64,000 bases of DNA, taken from the NCBI GenBank assembly GCA_965225715.1, contig CBDDBK010000004.1, positions 620,001 to 684,000 of the forward strand, in the 5' to 3' direction. The notes beneath the pieces are model-generated. The model worked only from the letters and a program-made list of their open reading frames with translations, searched no databases and was not told the DNA's origin. Positions 1-8,543 of this stretch are shown one piece after another. A program made the position numbers and the translations under genes. This DNA is from CBDDBK01 sp965225715 (GTDB lineage Bacteria > Bacteroidota > Bacteroidia > Cytophagales > Flammeovirgaceae). Within the stretch, counting starts at the first letter, position 1; each line of letters opens with the position of its first letter.

Positions 1-126
1 AAAATATTAAAAAGCAATGAATTAAATTTAAAAAAATTATTTAAAACCCAATATTTTAAAGTCTATAAAACCTCTAAAAACATTAAATTGAGTTATAAAA
101 ATATTCCAAATCTACAATTGTCTTAG
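1..126 (+). CDS. C-terminal tail of an unidentified gene cut by the window edge
   Basis: Frame 1 is open from the first base to a TAG at 124-126, giving 41 residues that end in ...NIPNLQLS. The stretch is lysine-, asparagine- and leucine-rich and shows no motif I recognise. An open frame this long in such AT-rich sequence could be chance, but its position at the edge, followed by a gap before gldF, fits the end of a real gene. The function cannot be called from the tail. Confidence 0.45.
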   Translation, partial: KILKSNELNLKKLFKTQYFKVYKTSKNIKLSYKNIPNLQLS

Positions 127-388
127 CAAAAATAAAGAAAAAAGATTACTTTTGAGATTTTAAATTTATAATTCGTGTTTTTCGAGAACTGAGTAAAAAC
201 ATTAAATACTATTCTTTCATATAAAAACTATTCAAAATGAAATGATTTTGAATATAAAAAAATTATATATTGGATACCCATTAAAAAAATAATTCAATTT
301 GTGGTAAGAAGTTTAACCACAAAATTTATCAAAGATCTGAAATTTTATTATTGGTATTTATTAATTTTAAATTGTCAAATTAAAAATA

Positions 389-1114
389 ATGAACAGTATT
401 TGGATTATCACCAAAAGAGAATTAGCTTCTTTTTTTGACTCTCTAATAGCCTATATCGTTATTATCGTATTTTTAGGATTAAGTGGTTTTTTTACTTGGC
501 TTTATGGAAATCCTATCTTTTTGATTGAACAAGCCAGCCTTCAAGTATTTTTTTCTATTTCTTATTGGACCTTGTTTTTTTTCATTCCAGCCATCACCAT
601 GCGGACGATAGCTGAAGAAAATAGGACAGGAACCATAGAGCTTTTGAGTACAAAAGCCGTTACAGATTGGCAAATTGTTATGGGTAAGTTTTTATCCTGT
701 TTAATATTGATTTTAATCGCTTTGGTTACAACTTTACCTTACTATTTTACCATTTCTTATCTTGGAAAAATAGATCATGGTGCTGTTGTTGGAGGATATT
801 TAGGATTATTATTAATAAGTGCTTGTTATACAGGTATAGGTGTGTTTGCCAGTGCTTTATCCAATAATCAAATCATCTCATTTCTTACGGCCTTATTTAT
901 AGGAATTTTTTTCCACTTATTTTTTGGAATTATAGCCAGCACGCTACCGGGGGTAATAGGTGAAATTTTAATATTTTTAAGTACCCAAACTCATTTTGAA
1001 TCCATTTCCAGAGGCGTTATTGATTCCAGAGATATTATTTATTTTGCCTCTATTACATTTATAAGTCTACTCTTAGCCCGAACTATTCTTTCTAAAAGAA
1101 ATTGGACGAATTAG
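389..1114 (+). CDS. gldF: GldF-type ABC transporter permease
   Basis: 241-residue ABC-2 type membrane protein with about six hydrophobic segments. After the N-terminal 'WIITKRELASFFDS' come the first membrane helix and the cytoplasmic loop 'MRTIAEENRTGTIELL', a signature of Bacteroidota GldF/ABC-2 permeases. The length matches the family. Known GldF works with the GldA ATPase and GldG and is needed for gliding in Flavobacterium. Neither partner gene is in the window, so it stands alone here; gldG would be expected just downstream, but pyrF follows instead. It could also be a general export permease of the same family. Confidence 0.8.
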   Translation: MNSIWIITKRELASFFDSLIAYIVIIVFLGLSGFFTWLYGNPIFLIEQASLQVFFSISYWTLFFFIPAITMRTIAEENRTGTIELLSTKAVTDWQIVMGKFLSCLILILIALVTTLPYYFTISYLGKIDHGAVVGGYLGLLLISACYTGIGVFASALSNNQIISFLTALFIGIFFHLFFGIIASTLPGVIGEILIFLSTQTHFESISRGVIDSRDIIYFASITFISLLLARTILSKRNWTN

Positions 1115-1252
1115 ACTTTTTATTTTTCAAGTTAAAGAGGCCTATAGTAGCTAAATACTTTTTAAAATAACTATTTGGAAATCAGAGTCTTTTATTATAT
1201 TTCAAAATTTACTTTTTAACCATACAGAACTTTTTTTGAATTATAAATTAAA

Positions 1253-2113
1253 ATGACCCCACTCCAAAAACTTAAAGTTCAGATCAAAGAAAAAAAATCT
1301 TATTTGTGTATTGGTTTAGATACGGATTTAGCCAAAATACCACCGCATTTATTAACTTCTTATAATCCTATTTTAAGTTTTAATCAGGCTATTATCGAGG
1401 CAACCAAAGCCTACTCGGTAGCTTATAAAATTAATACCGCTTTTTACGAAGTACTTGGGTCAAAGGGTTGGGACATTTTAAAAAAAACTTTAGACTATAT
1501 TCCAGATAATATATTGACTATAGCCGATGCTAAAAGAGGAGATATCGGAAATACTGCTCAACAATATGCTCGTGCTTTTTTTGAAACCCTTAATTTTGAT
1601 GCCATAACCTTAGCACCTTATATGGGACGTGATAGTATTTCACCTTTTCTAAACTATAAAAATAAAGTTAGTATTTTATTGGCTTTAACATCTAATCAAA
1701 GCAGTTTAGATTTTGAAACTTTGAGACTTAAAAATGGAAATAAATTGTATGAAGAAATTATTATAAAGAGTCAAAAATGGATAAAATCAGATCAAAATAA
1801 TCAAATTATGTATGTTGTTGGAGCTACACAAGAACAAGATTTTAAAAAAATACGCGATTTAACATCAAAACATTTTTTATTGGTACCCGGTGTAGGAACG
1901 CAAGGTGGAAGTCTTGCCAAAGTATCTGAACAACTTTTAAATAGTAAAAATGGAGGACTTTTAGTTAATTTTTCCCGAAGTATTATTTACGCGTCTCAAG
2001 ATTTAGGATTTGAAAATAAAGTACAAAAAATAACCCATGACATTCAGCAAGATATGGAAGGATATTTGCAAAAGAAAGGATTAATTTCCAATAATACTAA
2101 TCAGAAATTATAA
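1253..2113 (+). CDS. pyrF: Orotidine 5'-phosphate decarboxylase
   Basis: 286 residues, the long (type 2) PyrF form. It catalyses the last step of UMP synthesis, OMP to UMP plus CO2, in the cytoplasm. The catalytic signature 'ADAKRGDIGNTA' is at residues 91-102, with the Asp-Lys-Asp network (D92, K94, D97). 'LVPGVGTQGG' near the C-terminus is the phosphate-binding region. Start and length agree with the family. It is preceded by 138 bases of AT-rich spacer after gldF and is probably transcribed alone. No other pyrimidine gene is nearby. Confidence 0.95.
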   Translation: MTPLQKLKVQIKEKKSYLCIGLDTDLAKIPPHLLTSYNPILSFNQAIIEATKAYSVAYKINTAFYEVLGSKGWDILKKTLDYIPDNILTIADAKRGDIGNTAQQYARAFFETLNFDAITLAPYMGRDSISPFLNYKNKVSILLALTSNQSSLDFETLRLKNGNKLYEEIIIKSQKWIKSDQNNQIMYVVGATQEQDFKKIRDLTSKHFLLVPGVGTQGGSLAKVSEQLLNSKNGGLLVNFSRSIIYASQDLGFENKVQKITHDIQQDMEGYLQKKGLISNNTNQKL

Positions 2114-2279
2114 CTTATTAAAGTTGTTATATTGAAAATCATTATTTTACAACTCAAAATCTAAAATTGCAAAAAACAATTAAATTCTATAGTATTCAAT
2201 TTTTTTACCAAAATAATCAAATCAGCAGAAAAAAGTAACTATTTGTTTTTAAATACATTACATTTTAAAAAAAGTCTAA

Positions 2280-3029
2280 ATGAAAATTGCTGATACCTCA
2301 TTTATTAATTATCGTCGATTATCGATTGTAATTTTTATTGTTTTAATTTGGCTATCCGGGTTTTATGATTTTAACTTAAAAGCTCAATATGCCCGTAAAA
2401 ACCAAAAAGGCTACGAAGTTTTTTTAGATAAACACGATCAAAAAAACCTTCATTTTGGCATAATATTCGGAGTACTTAGAAATAACTTAAGATTATCCTA
2501 TTCCGATTTGTTTTATAGTTCTGATAGTATCCAGATTATACAACCACTAAGGGTAGGGGGGGCAGTAGGTAGTATACTTATCAATTATATATTTAATAAC
2601 CGCTTTTTAAGTTTAAAATTTGCGCCCGGAGTTTCTTTACATTTTTGGCAATTTAATCTTATATATAATAATGGAGATAATCGGTTGATAGATTTCAGTA
2701 ACAGCCAAATAGAATTGCCTTTATATTTTAGATATCGTTCTGTACGAAGAAAAAATCACAACTTTTATCTGATTGGCGGAGGAAGCCTAAATATTTCAGT
2801 AGGGGAACAAAAACAGTTTCGTCGGTTTTCTCTAAAACGCCAAAATTATGAAATTAGTTATGGGTTGGGTTGGAGCATCTACAGCAGATACACGCGTTTT
2901 TCACCTGAAATCCGATTTTCACATGGCTTAGTTAATTTGCAAAACATAAATTCTGAAAGTTTTTTATCGCAACAAATTGATAGAATTTTTACCCATCGAG
3001 TTGGTTTATACATTAATTTTGGAGGATAA
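2280..3029 (+). CDS. porT: PorT-like outer-membrane protein of the type IX secretion system
   Basis: 249 residues. An N-terminal hydrophobic segment (about residues 15-35) ending in 'LKAQ' looks like a signal peptide, though it begins late in the protein. The body has alternating aromatic strands of a small beta-barrel. The C-terminal part, with 'YLIGGGSLNI' and then 'RFSPEIRFSHGLVNL', resembles PorT/SprT, where 'FSPEI.FSFGL' is conserved. PorT is required for gingipain secretion and gliding in Bacteroidota. With gldF close by, this supports an organism with a T9SS. Generic porin-family barrels share weaker versions of this pattern. Confidence 0.65.
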   Translation: MKIADTSFINYRRLSIVIFIVLIWLSGFYDFNLKAQYARKNQKGYEVFLDKHDQKNLHFGIIFGVLRNNLRLSYSDLFYSSDSIQIIQPLRVGGAVGSILINYIFNNRFLSLKFAPGVSLHFWQFNLIYNNGDNRLIDFSNSQIELPLYFRYRSVRRKNHNFYLIGGGSLNISVGEQKQFRRFSLKRQNYEISYGLGWSIYSRYTRFSPEIRFSHGLVNLQNINSESFLSQQIDRIFTHRVGLYINFGG

Positions 3030-3469
3030 ATCATTAGAAAACAACAAATTAAATAACCTACCTTTACTATTTATTGCTTTAAATGATCAATACGTTAAAT
3101 TCAATAAGATTATTTTTTCTTTAAAATGACTACTTAATGACTATTTTTAGTTATTTCAAAAATTATAGAAAACTAAACTTTTTATTTTAAAAGGAGATTT
3201 TTTTAAAGACTAAATAAATTAACTTTGTTGATATGATTTTTTTAAGTTCGAATAGGCTAAATAGCTTCTATATTTCATTCAATATAGAAAATTTAAAAAT
3301 TTTAATCAGGATTATATGGCTCAGAAATTGAGCAGCTCTCAAGCCTATTACAGCCGCTTGGAAAATTGGTTGCAGTGAACTTAAACTTAACCAATTGGAA
3401 AAATTGCTAAACAATTGGATGTCCATACCATTATTTAATATTTTTTTTATTACAAGATATTTTATCACT
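3030..3469. other. Intergenic gap with a possible mini-ORF
   Basis: 440 AT-rich bases before the glutamate-synthase-like gene. A 20-codon reading frame at 3316-3378 (ATG to TGA) begins MAQKLSSSQAYY and is rich in normal codons. A second short open stretch just after it runs into the long ORF below. They may be remains of an earlier gene or a leader peptide. No promoter, RNA or repeat could be supported. Confidence 0.25.
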
Positions 3470-5113
3470 ATGAGCCAACCCATTAAAAATGCTTTTAAAG
3501 AACCTATAAGTATAGCAGTTTTTGATAAACTCCCCGAAAAAAAGCCTATGTATGCTAAGTCTGAAAGCACAGATTTGGTGCTTATAAGATATGGAGATAA
3601 GATTTCTGTGCTTTATGGGCGCTGTTTGCATAGAGGGGCTTTATTAAGCGATGGTTATGTAAAAGGAGAAGATTTAGTTTGTGGTGTTCACGACTGGGAT
3701 TATCGATATGAAACTGGAATTAGCGCCTATAATCCTGCTGAAAAACTCCATAAATTTAAGAGTTATATCGAAAATAATCAGGTGTATATAGACAGAAAGG
3801 ATATCATTGATTTTCAAAAAAATGTTATGCCTTCACGCTTTCAATCAAATGAATATTTAGGTGAATATGTTGATACCCATCCCGAGTCTACAGAGCCTTA
3901 TACAACTTATATCAAATACTTAGCTACAAATGGTCTGAAAAAAACAGGGCATCATGGTGTTACAACAGCCATGGGAGTTGATAGAAACACGCTTCCAAAA
4001 TGGGAAAATATTCAATTTTTGCCTGCTCAATTAGCAAGAAAACCTTTAAACGATCGCGATCCTGTAACAACAGAAGTCGTTATAGGTCGGAGAGCTAAAA
4101 AGCCTCTTACTCTCAAAGTACCTTTTTTTGTTTCTGACATGTCCTATGGTGCTTTATCAAGAGAAGCTAAAATTGCACTTGCTAAAGGAGCAGAAATGGC
4201 AGGTACTGGTATTTGTTCTGGGGAAGGCGGTATGCTTCCAGAAGAACAATCTAATAATAGCCGTTACTTTTATGAATTAGCATCTGGACGCTTTGGTTTT
4301 TCTTGGGATAAGGTTCAAAAAGCCCAAGCTTTTCATTTCAAAGGAGGGCAAGCGGCAAAAACAGGTGTTGGTGGGCACCTTCCAGGACATAAAGTTAGCG
4401 AAGAAATCGCAGAAGTTAGAGCTTTAAAAAAAGGAGAAGCTGCTATTAGTCCATCTACTTTTTCCGACTTAAAAACCCCAGAAGATTTTGCTAAAGTCGC
4501 AAATAAAGTACGGAAAAAAACAGGAGGTATCCCCATTGGTTTTAAAATTTCAGCTAGTCATATAGAAAAAGATATTGATTTTGCTTTGGCATCGGGAGTA
4601 GATTACATTATTCTTGATGGACGAGGAGGTGGAACAGGTGCTGCTCCAATAGTTTTAAGAAATCATATTTGTGTACCAACCATTCCTGCTTTAGCCAGAG
4701 CTAGACACCACTTAAACAGCTTAAAAGCATACGATATAGATTTGATTATAACGGGTGGCTTAAGAGTACCAACTGATTTTGTAAAAGCTCTAGCACTAGG
4801 TGCCGATGCTATTGCTTTATCAAATAGTGCTTTACAGGCTATTGGATGTTTGGGTATGAGGGCTTGTCATACAAATAATTGCCCGGTTGGAATTGCAACT
4901 CAAAAAGAAAATTTAAGAGCAAGACTAATAATCAATAAATCTGCTGAACAACTATATAACTTTTTTGCCGCTAGCCAACACCTTATGCAAGTTATGGCAA
5001 GAGCTTGTGGTTATAATGATACTAGTAAATTTAATATGAAAGACTTATCTACTTTTGATTATGATTTACACCGTCTAACAAATATTACTTATGCTGGCAT
5101 GGCAGGCAGATAA
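3470..5113 (+). CDS. FMN-binding glutamate-synthase-family protein with N-terminal Rieske domain
   Basis: The frame is open from 3395, but the ATG at 3470 (MSQPIKNAF) gives the natural start and removes a hydrophobic, low-quality leader; this leaves 547 residues. Residues about 35-100 form a Rieske [2Fe-2S] domain with 'CLHRGA' and 'CGVHDWDY', the C-x-H and C-x2-H cluster ligands. The rest is a GltB-like FMN/TIM-barrel domain with 'FVSDMSYGALSREAK', 'ILDGRGGGTGAAP', 'ITGGLR' and the cysteine motif 'CHTNNCPVGIATQ'. There is no amidotransferase domain, so the true substrate is unknown and may not be 2-oxoglutarate. Fusion proteins of this kind are seen in Bacteroidota. It is probably monocistronic. 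Confidence 0.85.
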   Translation: MSQPIKNAFKEPISIAVFDKLPEKKPMYAKSESTDLVLIRYGDKISVLYGRCLHRGALLSDGYVKGEDLVCGVHDWDYRYETGISAYNPAEKLHKFKSYIENNQVYIDRKDIIDFQKNVMPSRFQSNEYLGEYVDTHPESTEPYTTYIKYLATNGLKKTGHHGVTTAMGVDRNTLPKWENIQFLPAQLARKPLNDRDPVTTEVVIGRRAKKPLTLKVPFFVSDMSYGALSREAKIALAKGAEMAGTGICSGEGGMLPEEQSNNSRYFYELASGRFGFSWDKVQKAQAFHFKGGQAAKTGVGGHLPGHKVSEEIAEVRALKKGEAAISPSTFSDLKTPEDFAKVANKVRKKTGGIPIGFKISASHIEKDIDFALASGVDYIILDGRGGGTGAAPIVLRNHICVPTIPALARARHHLNSLKAYDIDLIITGGLRVPTDFVKALALGADAIALSNSALQAIGCLGMRACHTNNCPVGIATQKENLRARLIINKSAEQLYNFFAASQHLMQVMARACGYNDTSKFNMKDLSTFDYDLHRLTNITYAGMAGR

Positions 5114-5204
5114 GTGATTTAAAAAACTATAATAGCTATGACTGCGGTTAAAATCCAAATAAAATTGGGCTTTTTTTTTTGATAAAATTGGAAATACCTG
5201 CCTG

Positions 5205-5487
5205 CGTATTTTTATAAATAGACTTGAAATATTTTGGTAACCAATATGTTATGTAATTTTGATTTTTTAGCATTGAATTTAATGAAAAAAACTAATATAG
5301 TATAGATTTTTGATTATCAAGATAATAAATATAAATTAAAAATATATGTATACTCTAAATTTTACAAGTAAAAAATAATTTTACTTGATCTCTTTGAAAA
5401 ACCTTTAAACTTTCATTATAATATCGTTTTTTATAAGTTGTTAATTAACAATTTTTTATAAAAAAAACTTTTTTATTTGATTGATTA
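5205..5487. repeat. Dispersed ~280-bp repeat, family G, copy 1
   Basis: Aligns by eye along most of its length with 25067-25345 in the same orientation. Shared blocks include 'ATTATGTAATTTTGATTTTT', 'CATTGAATTTAATGAAAAAA', 'AAGTAAAAAATAATTTT' and 'TTTGATTGATT'. It directly abuts the IS110-type transposase fragment at 5488-5592, so it may be a non-coding part of that element. It carries no open frame. Confidence 0.6.
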
Positions 5488-5592
5488 TCAAATCCGGGCA
5501 AGTCTAATACAGGTCTTTTTATCGCCTTTTCGGTAGACGTGAAAATCTAATTTTGAAATATCTACACCGATATAATTTGAAATAGTAGCCAT
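5488..5592 (-). pseudogene. IS110/IS1111-type transposase, N-terminal fragment
   Basis: Reads leftward from ATG at 5592 as 34 residues beginning MATISNYIGVDISKLDFHVY, then a TGA. 'YIGVDISKLD' is the N-terminal DEDD motif of IS110-family transposases, carrying the first catalytic Asp. Everything after residue 34 is missing. The upstream flank (5593-5660) matches the flank of the second remnant near 33150-33260, including 'GAAGCGTAAAC' and 'AACTTTTACAAAG', showing that both derive from one element. Confidence 0.7.
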
Positions 5593-5694
5593 TATTTAAT
5601 TATCTTTGTAAAAGTTAATAGTTTTAATTTTAACTAAAATTAGGTGTTTACGCTTCATCTACGGGGTTAGGATAAATTTTTATAGCTTTTCTAT

Positions 5695-6351
5695 ATGGTT
5701 GATTTTAATAAAGAAGATGTTTTTTTGGATAGATTCCGAAATTTATTCCAAAACCAAAATATATTACAAAAGACGCGGCCTTCGGCTGTCCAACATTACC
5801 ATTCTGTTTCGAGTTTTAAAGAAAAAGCCAAAATGTGTGCTGTTTCGCTCATGATTTTTAAAAATCGCAATACGTGGAAGCTTGTATTTATGCAAAGACC
5901 CGACTATAACGGGGTACATGGGGGGCAAATTTGTTTTCCGGGTGGTAAAAAAGAAAACTATGAGAATTTATTGGAAGAAACAGCTATTCGCGAAACCTTA
6001 GAAGAAGTTGGCGTGTCTATCAAGACAAACTATATTTTGGGTGGCTTATCAGAGTTGTATATAATGGTTAGTAATGCTTTGGTATATCCTTTTGTGGCTT
6101 ATTTACCGAATAAACCTATTTATACGCTTGAAAAAAAAGAGGTTAGTAAAATCATAGAAATAGATATTGATTGGCTTTTGGAACCTAAAAATAAAAGTTT
6201 TAAAACCTATACGTATAAGCAAATGGAGTATGAAATGCCTGTTTTTTGTTTTGAAAACCAAGAAATTTGGGGGGCAACAGCTTTGATGTTAGAACAATTT
6301 TTGAATATTTGGAAAATACTCTTGGAAAATACTATAGGGCATCTCTCATAA
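5695..6351 (+). CDS. Nudix hydrolase of the CoA pyrophosphatase type
   Basis: 218 residues. 'MQRPDYNGVHGGQICFPGGK' (65-85) matches the UPF0035 signature before the Nudix box, and 'RETLEEVGV' (99-107) is the core of the Nudix box with its metal-binding glutamates. Members hydrolyse CoA to 4'-phosphopantetheine and 3',5'-ADP, probably in housekeeping of CoA derivatives. The spacing inside the box is one residue longer than the classical pattern. The last codons (GHLS and stop) lie inside an IS inverted repeat that starts at 6336, so the original C-terminus was replaced, although the conserved 'IWGATA' end of the domain is intact. Confidence 0.85.
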   Translation: MVDFNKEDVFLDRFRNLFQNQNILQKTRPSAVQHYHSVSSFKEKAKMCAVSLMIFKNRNTWKLVFMQRPDYNGVHGGQICFPGGKKENYENLLEETAIRETLEEVGVSIKTNYILGGLSELYIMVSNALVYPFVAYLPNKPIYTLEKKEVSKIIEIDIDWLLEPKNKSFKTYTYKQMEYEMPVFCFENQEIWGATALMLEQFLNIWKILLENTIGHLS

Positions 6352-6374
6352 TACTCTGTAATTTTTGAAAAAAA
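6336..6374. repeat. IS inverted-repeat end, family E, left copy
   Basis: Begins AGGGCATCTCTCATAATA and runs to the A-rich end after 'CTGTAATTTTTG'. An inverted copy lies at 7562-7600 and a direct-oriented copy at 45581-45621. Both outer borders at 6335 and 7601 read TA(GGGC), consistent with a TA target. Only the end is present; no transposase follows. Confidence 0.7.
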
Positions 6375-6689
6375 ATTAGTTTTAATGGTCAATAGATTAT
6401 AAAAAACTTAAACAGTTTCTGAGAATACTTCGGAACTATTTTAAACGATATTTAAGAAATTTTTTACTGGATGTTATTCTAATAATCAATTATTTAGTTT
6501 GTAAAAATGAAGCAAAATATTTATTTTTTAGCAACTTTAGTAAAACCAATACTTCAGTAAATTTTCAAATTTTTAGTATTTCTATAACCTTAAACAAACA
6601 CTTAATAATTAGATTTTTACAAATTGAAAAGGTTAAAATATAAAGTTTTTTACCGAAATATTGCCCTTATAGACAAAATTAATAATTAT
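6375..6689. other. Non-coding interior of an IS-bounded segment
   Basis: AT-rich and with many stops in all frames. 'ACCAATACTTCAGTAAATTT' (near 6543) recurs near 45458, also close to a family E end, so this is probably non-coding IS sequence. No gene or RNA could be supported. Confidence 0.35.
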
Positions 6690-6805
6690 TAGACTTTATG
6701 TTGTAAAATTTTTTGGTGATTTTAGATATTTTGAAATATTTGGTTTTCAATAAAATACATTTTGTGCATTTTATCCCATGCAAAAAAATTAGTGCATAGA
6801 GTCTA
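6690..6805. repeat. MITE-like element, family B, copy 1
   Basis: 116 bp with inverted ends: it opens TAGACTTTATGTTGTAAAA and closes with 'TGCATAGAGTCTA'. A homologous 106-bp copy is at 56863-56968; both share 'ATGCAAAAAAATTAGT' before the right end. It contains no open frame. It lies just upstream of ytxJ and could influence its transcription. Confidence 0.7.
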
Positions 6806-6842
6806 TTAAGCATATTTATTTTACTTAATTATCAGATGTTTT

Positions 6843-7187
6843 ATGAAATGGTTAAATTTTAATGATTTAGAAACACTATATACTATTAGCCAAAATACTA
6901 ATACTATATATTTGATTTTTAAACATAGCACTCGTTGTTCTATTAGTTCTGTTTCATTAAATCGTTTGGAACGCAATTGGAAAGACGAATTAAATTCAAA
7001 AGTTACTTGTTTATTTATTGATTTATTGAAATATAGAGATCTTTCTAATACCATAGCAAAGACATTTTCGGTTAAACATAAATCTCCTCAAGTACTTCTA
7101 ATTAAAAATGGAAAATCTGTCTACCATACCTCCCATTTAAACATTAGCTATAACGATATTAAAAAACAAGTCGAATTGTTAAGCTAA
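6843..7187 (+). CDS. ytxJ: YtxJ-like bacillithiol-system redox protein
   Basis: 114 residues, thioredoxin-like. 'IFKHSTRCSISSVSLNR' (about 26-42) matches the 'HS..C..S' active-site signature of YtxJ/DUF2847, and 'KSPQVLLIKNGK' is the cis-Pro strand of the fold. In Firmicutes and Bacteroidota, YtxJ is thought to act as a monothiol bacilliredoxin on bacillithiolated proteins; no other bacillithiol gene is in the window. The TAA stop overlaps the first base of a family F repeat end, and the gene lies between inverted family E ends, so it is surrounded by mobile-element debris. Confidence 0.75.
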   Translation: MKWLNFNDLETLYTISQNTNTIYLIFKHSTRCSISSVSLNRLERNWKDELNSKVTCLFIDLLKYRDLSNTIAKTFSVKHKSPQVLLIKNGKSVYHTSHLNISYNDIKKQVELLS

Positions 7188-7391
7188 GAGCGTGTTTAGT
7201 TTTTTTAATTTATTGATAATCAAATAGTAATAGATAAAAAACCTGGTTTTTTATCCCATTACTAAAGTTTCAATTATCTTATTATCAGCTACTTGTTATA
7301 TTTTACTGTATAAAGAAAAAAACCAAAAAATACGATTAAATAGTTTATTATCAATTTTTTATACCATAAAAATAAAAACTAAATACACTCT
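7187..7391. repeat. IS5-derived MITE, family F, 205 bp
   Basis: Left end AGAGCGTGTTTAGTTTTTTT and right end the inverse (AATAAAAACTAAATACACTCT). The same end closes the decayed IS5 element at 16298, and both ends stand almost back to back at 24948-25012. The interior has no coding capacity, so this looks like an internally deleted, non-autonomous derivative. Confidence 0.65.
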
Positions 7392-7460
7392 AAATTAAAG
7401 AAGCTATAGGAATTAATGTGAGTTCGACCTAAGTTTTTTTTAATAAAAATAAATCTTTCC

Positions 7461-7499
7461 CTGATAAACATAAAATTACTATAATTTTATGTTTATCAG
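7461..7499. other. Perfect 18-bp hairpin
   Basis: CTGATAAACATAAAATTA, loop CTA, then the exact complement (7482-7499). Flanking 'TTTCCC' and 'GGGAA' extend the symmetry imperfectly. No T-run adjoins, so it is not a clear terminator. It lies in the 7392-7561 gap, which also contains 'GAATTAATGTGAGTTCGACC', a phrase that looks like insertion-sequence border DNA. Nothing coding was seen. Confidence 0.6.
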
Positions 7500-7561
7500 T
7501 TTCTAAAGGGAATCTCCTAAATTAAGTATTTGGTTATGAAACAATTAGTTTTTATATTGTT

Positions 7562-7600
7562 TTTTTTCAAAAATTACAGAGTATTATGAGAGATGCCCTA
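7562..7600. repeat. IS inverted-repeat end, family E, right copy
   Basis: Inverse complement of 6336-6374, ending GAGAGATGCCCT and followed by A. Together the two ends bound 1265 bp that hold ytxJ and two smaller repeats but no transposase. Confidence 0.7.
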
Positions 7601-7642
7601 AAGATTGTTTTTATATTTTTTCTACAGTTATTTTTAAAATCA

Positions 7643-8236
7643 TTAGATAAATTGAATAAGAATGACTTGAACAATTCCTATCATAAAACCCAATATGGCA
7701 CCTGCAAACTCTATAAATTTAAGTTCTTTTTTGATCACACTCATGATAAGATCTTCGAATCTATCATTGGAAAAAGTAATAATCTTATCATAAACTATTT
7801 TTTGTAAGTTTACATCATCAATCTTTTTGGTTAATTCTTGATTAATATTGGGCATTTTTCTATCTATAATACCTTCTATCCTTTTTGTTATCCCCTCTAA
7901 AATACTTTTATTGGCAAACATAGCCAACAATTTATTACTTTTCATATAGGCTTCAAATTCTATACTTATTTCTTCCAAGATTTTAGCTTTTAATTCTTCA
8001 TTGATTTTTGGGTTATTTAATTGCTCTTTAATTTTCTCTTTTGATAAAAGCTGATTTGTAACGATAAAAGATAAACGCTCGGCAAATATGTTTTTTCTTT
8101 TAGGAAAAATACCTTGTAGGTTAAAGAAATAAAAGTTCTTAGGATTTTTAGGATGAAAAAGCATTTTGATAGCAATATAATTGGTCGCCCAACCAATTAT
8201 AGCTGAGATAAAGGGTATAGTATAAATAATAAACAT
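7643..8236 (-). CDS. DUF445 family membrane protein
   Basis: Begins at the ATG at 8236 (MFIIYTIPFISAIIGW); the frame extends 5 codons further only through a TTG. About 197 residues. The N-terminal membrane helix with 'GWATNYIAIKMLFHPK' is the DUF445/YheB signature; a charged helical middle and a C-terminal hydrophobic 'FAGAILGFMIGIVQVILI' follow. The family is membrane-anchored with unknown biochemical role. The protein is short against YheB (about 380) but typical of the half-length Bacteroidota form. Its end lies 43 bases from the family E repeat, and the coding part appears intact. Confidence 0.8.
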   Translation of the reverse strand: MFIIYTIPFISAIIGWATNYIAIKMLFHPKNPKNFYFFNLQGIFPKRKNIFAERLSFIVTNQLLSKEKIKEQLNNPKINEELKAKILEEISIEFEAYMKSNKLLAMFANKSILEGITKRIEGIIDRKMPNINQELTKKIDDVNLQKIVYDKIITFSNDRFEDLIMSVIKKELKFIEFAGAILGFMIGIVQVILIQFI

Positions 8237-8543
8237 AGTAAATATTACCAATAATAAAATTAGAAATTAATTAACTGTCTGGTTTTATTTTTTTAATAAT
8301 TAATAAAATTAAAATGCTGAAAATCAATTTTTAAATTATAAATCTTAAAAATTATAACTATTTGATAAGCATATATTTGCCTAAGTTAGAAAAAAGAGTT
8401 AAAATTAGAACAATAGGGACAGAAAGAATGGTTTAATTTTAGGTGCTTATACATAACAGAAATTTAATTTAAAAGGACACTATCCCATAAAGTTGTAATA
8501 CCATTATACAGTTGAAAATATAAAAAATGCTTTTTTATAGAGA

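Noticed and set aside
3395..3469. 25-residue N-terminal extension of the glutamate-synthase-like protein as a signal peptide
   Set aside because: It lacks a basic start followed by a clear cleavage site, and a GltB-like FMN enzyme is expected in the cytoplasm; the ATG at 3470 fits better.
5114..5200. Terminator after the glutamate-synthase-like gene
   Set aside because: There is a T-run ('GGGCTTTTTTTTTTT') but the stem before it is only about four base pairs (CCAA/TTGG), too weak to list.
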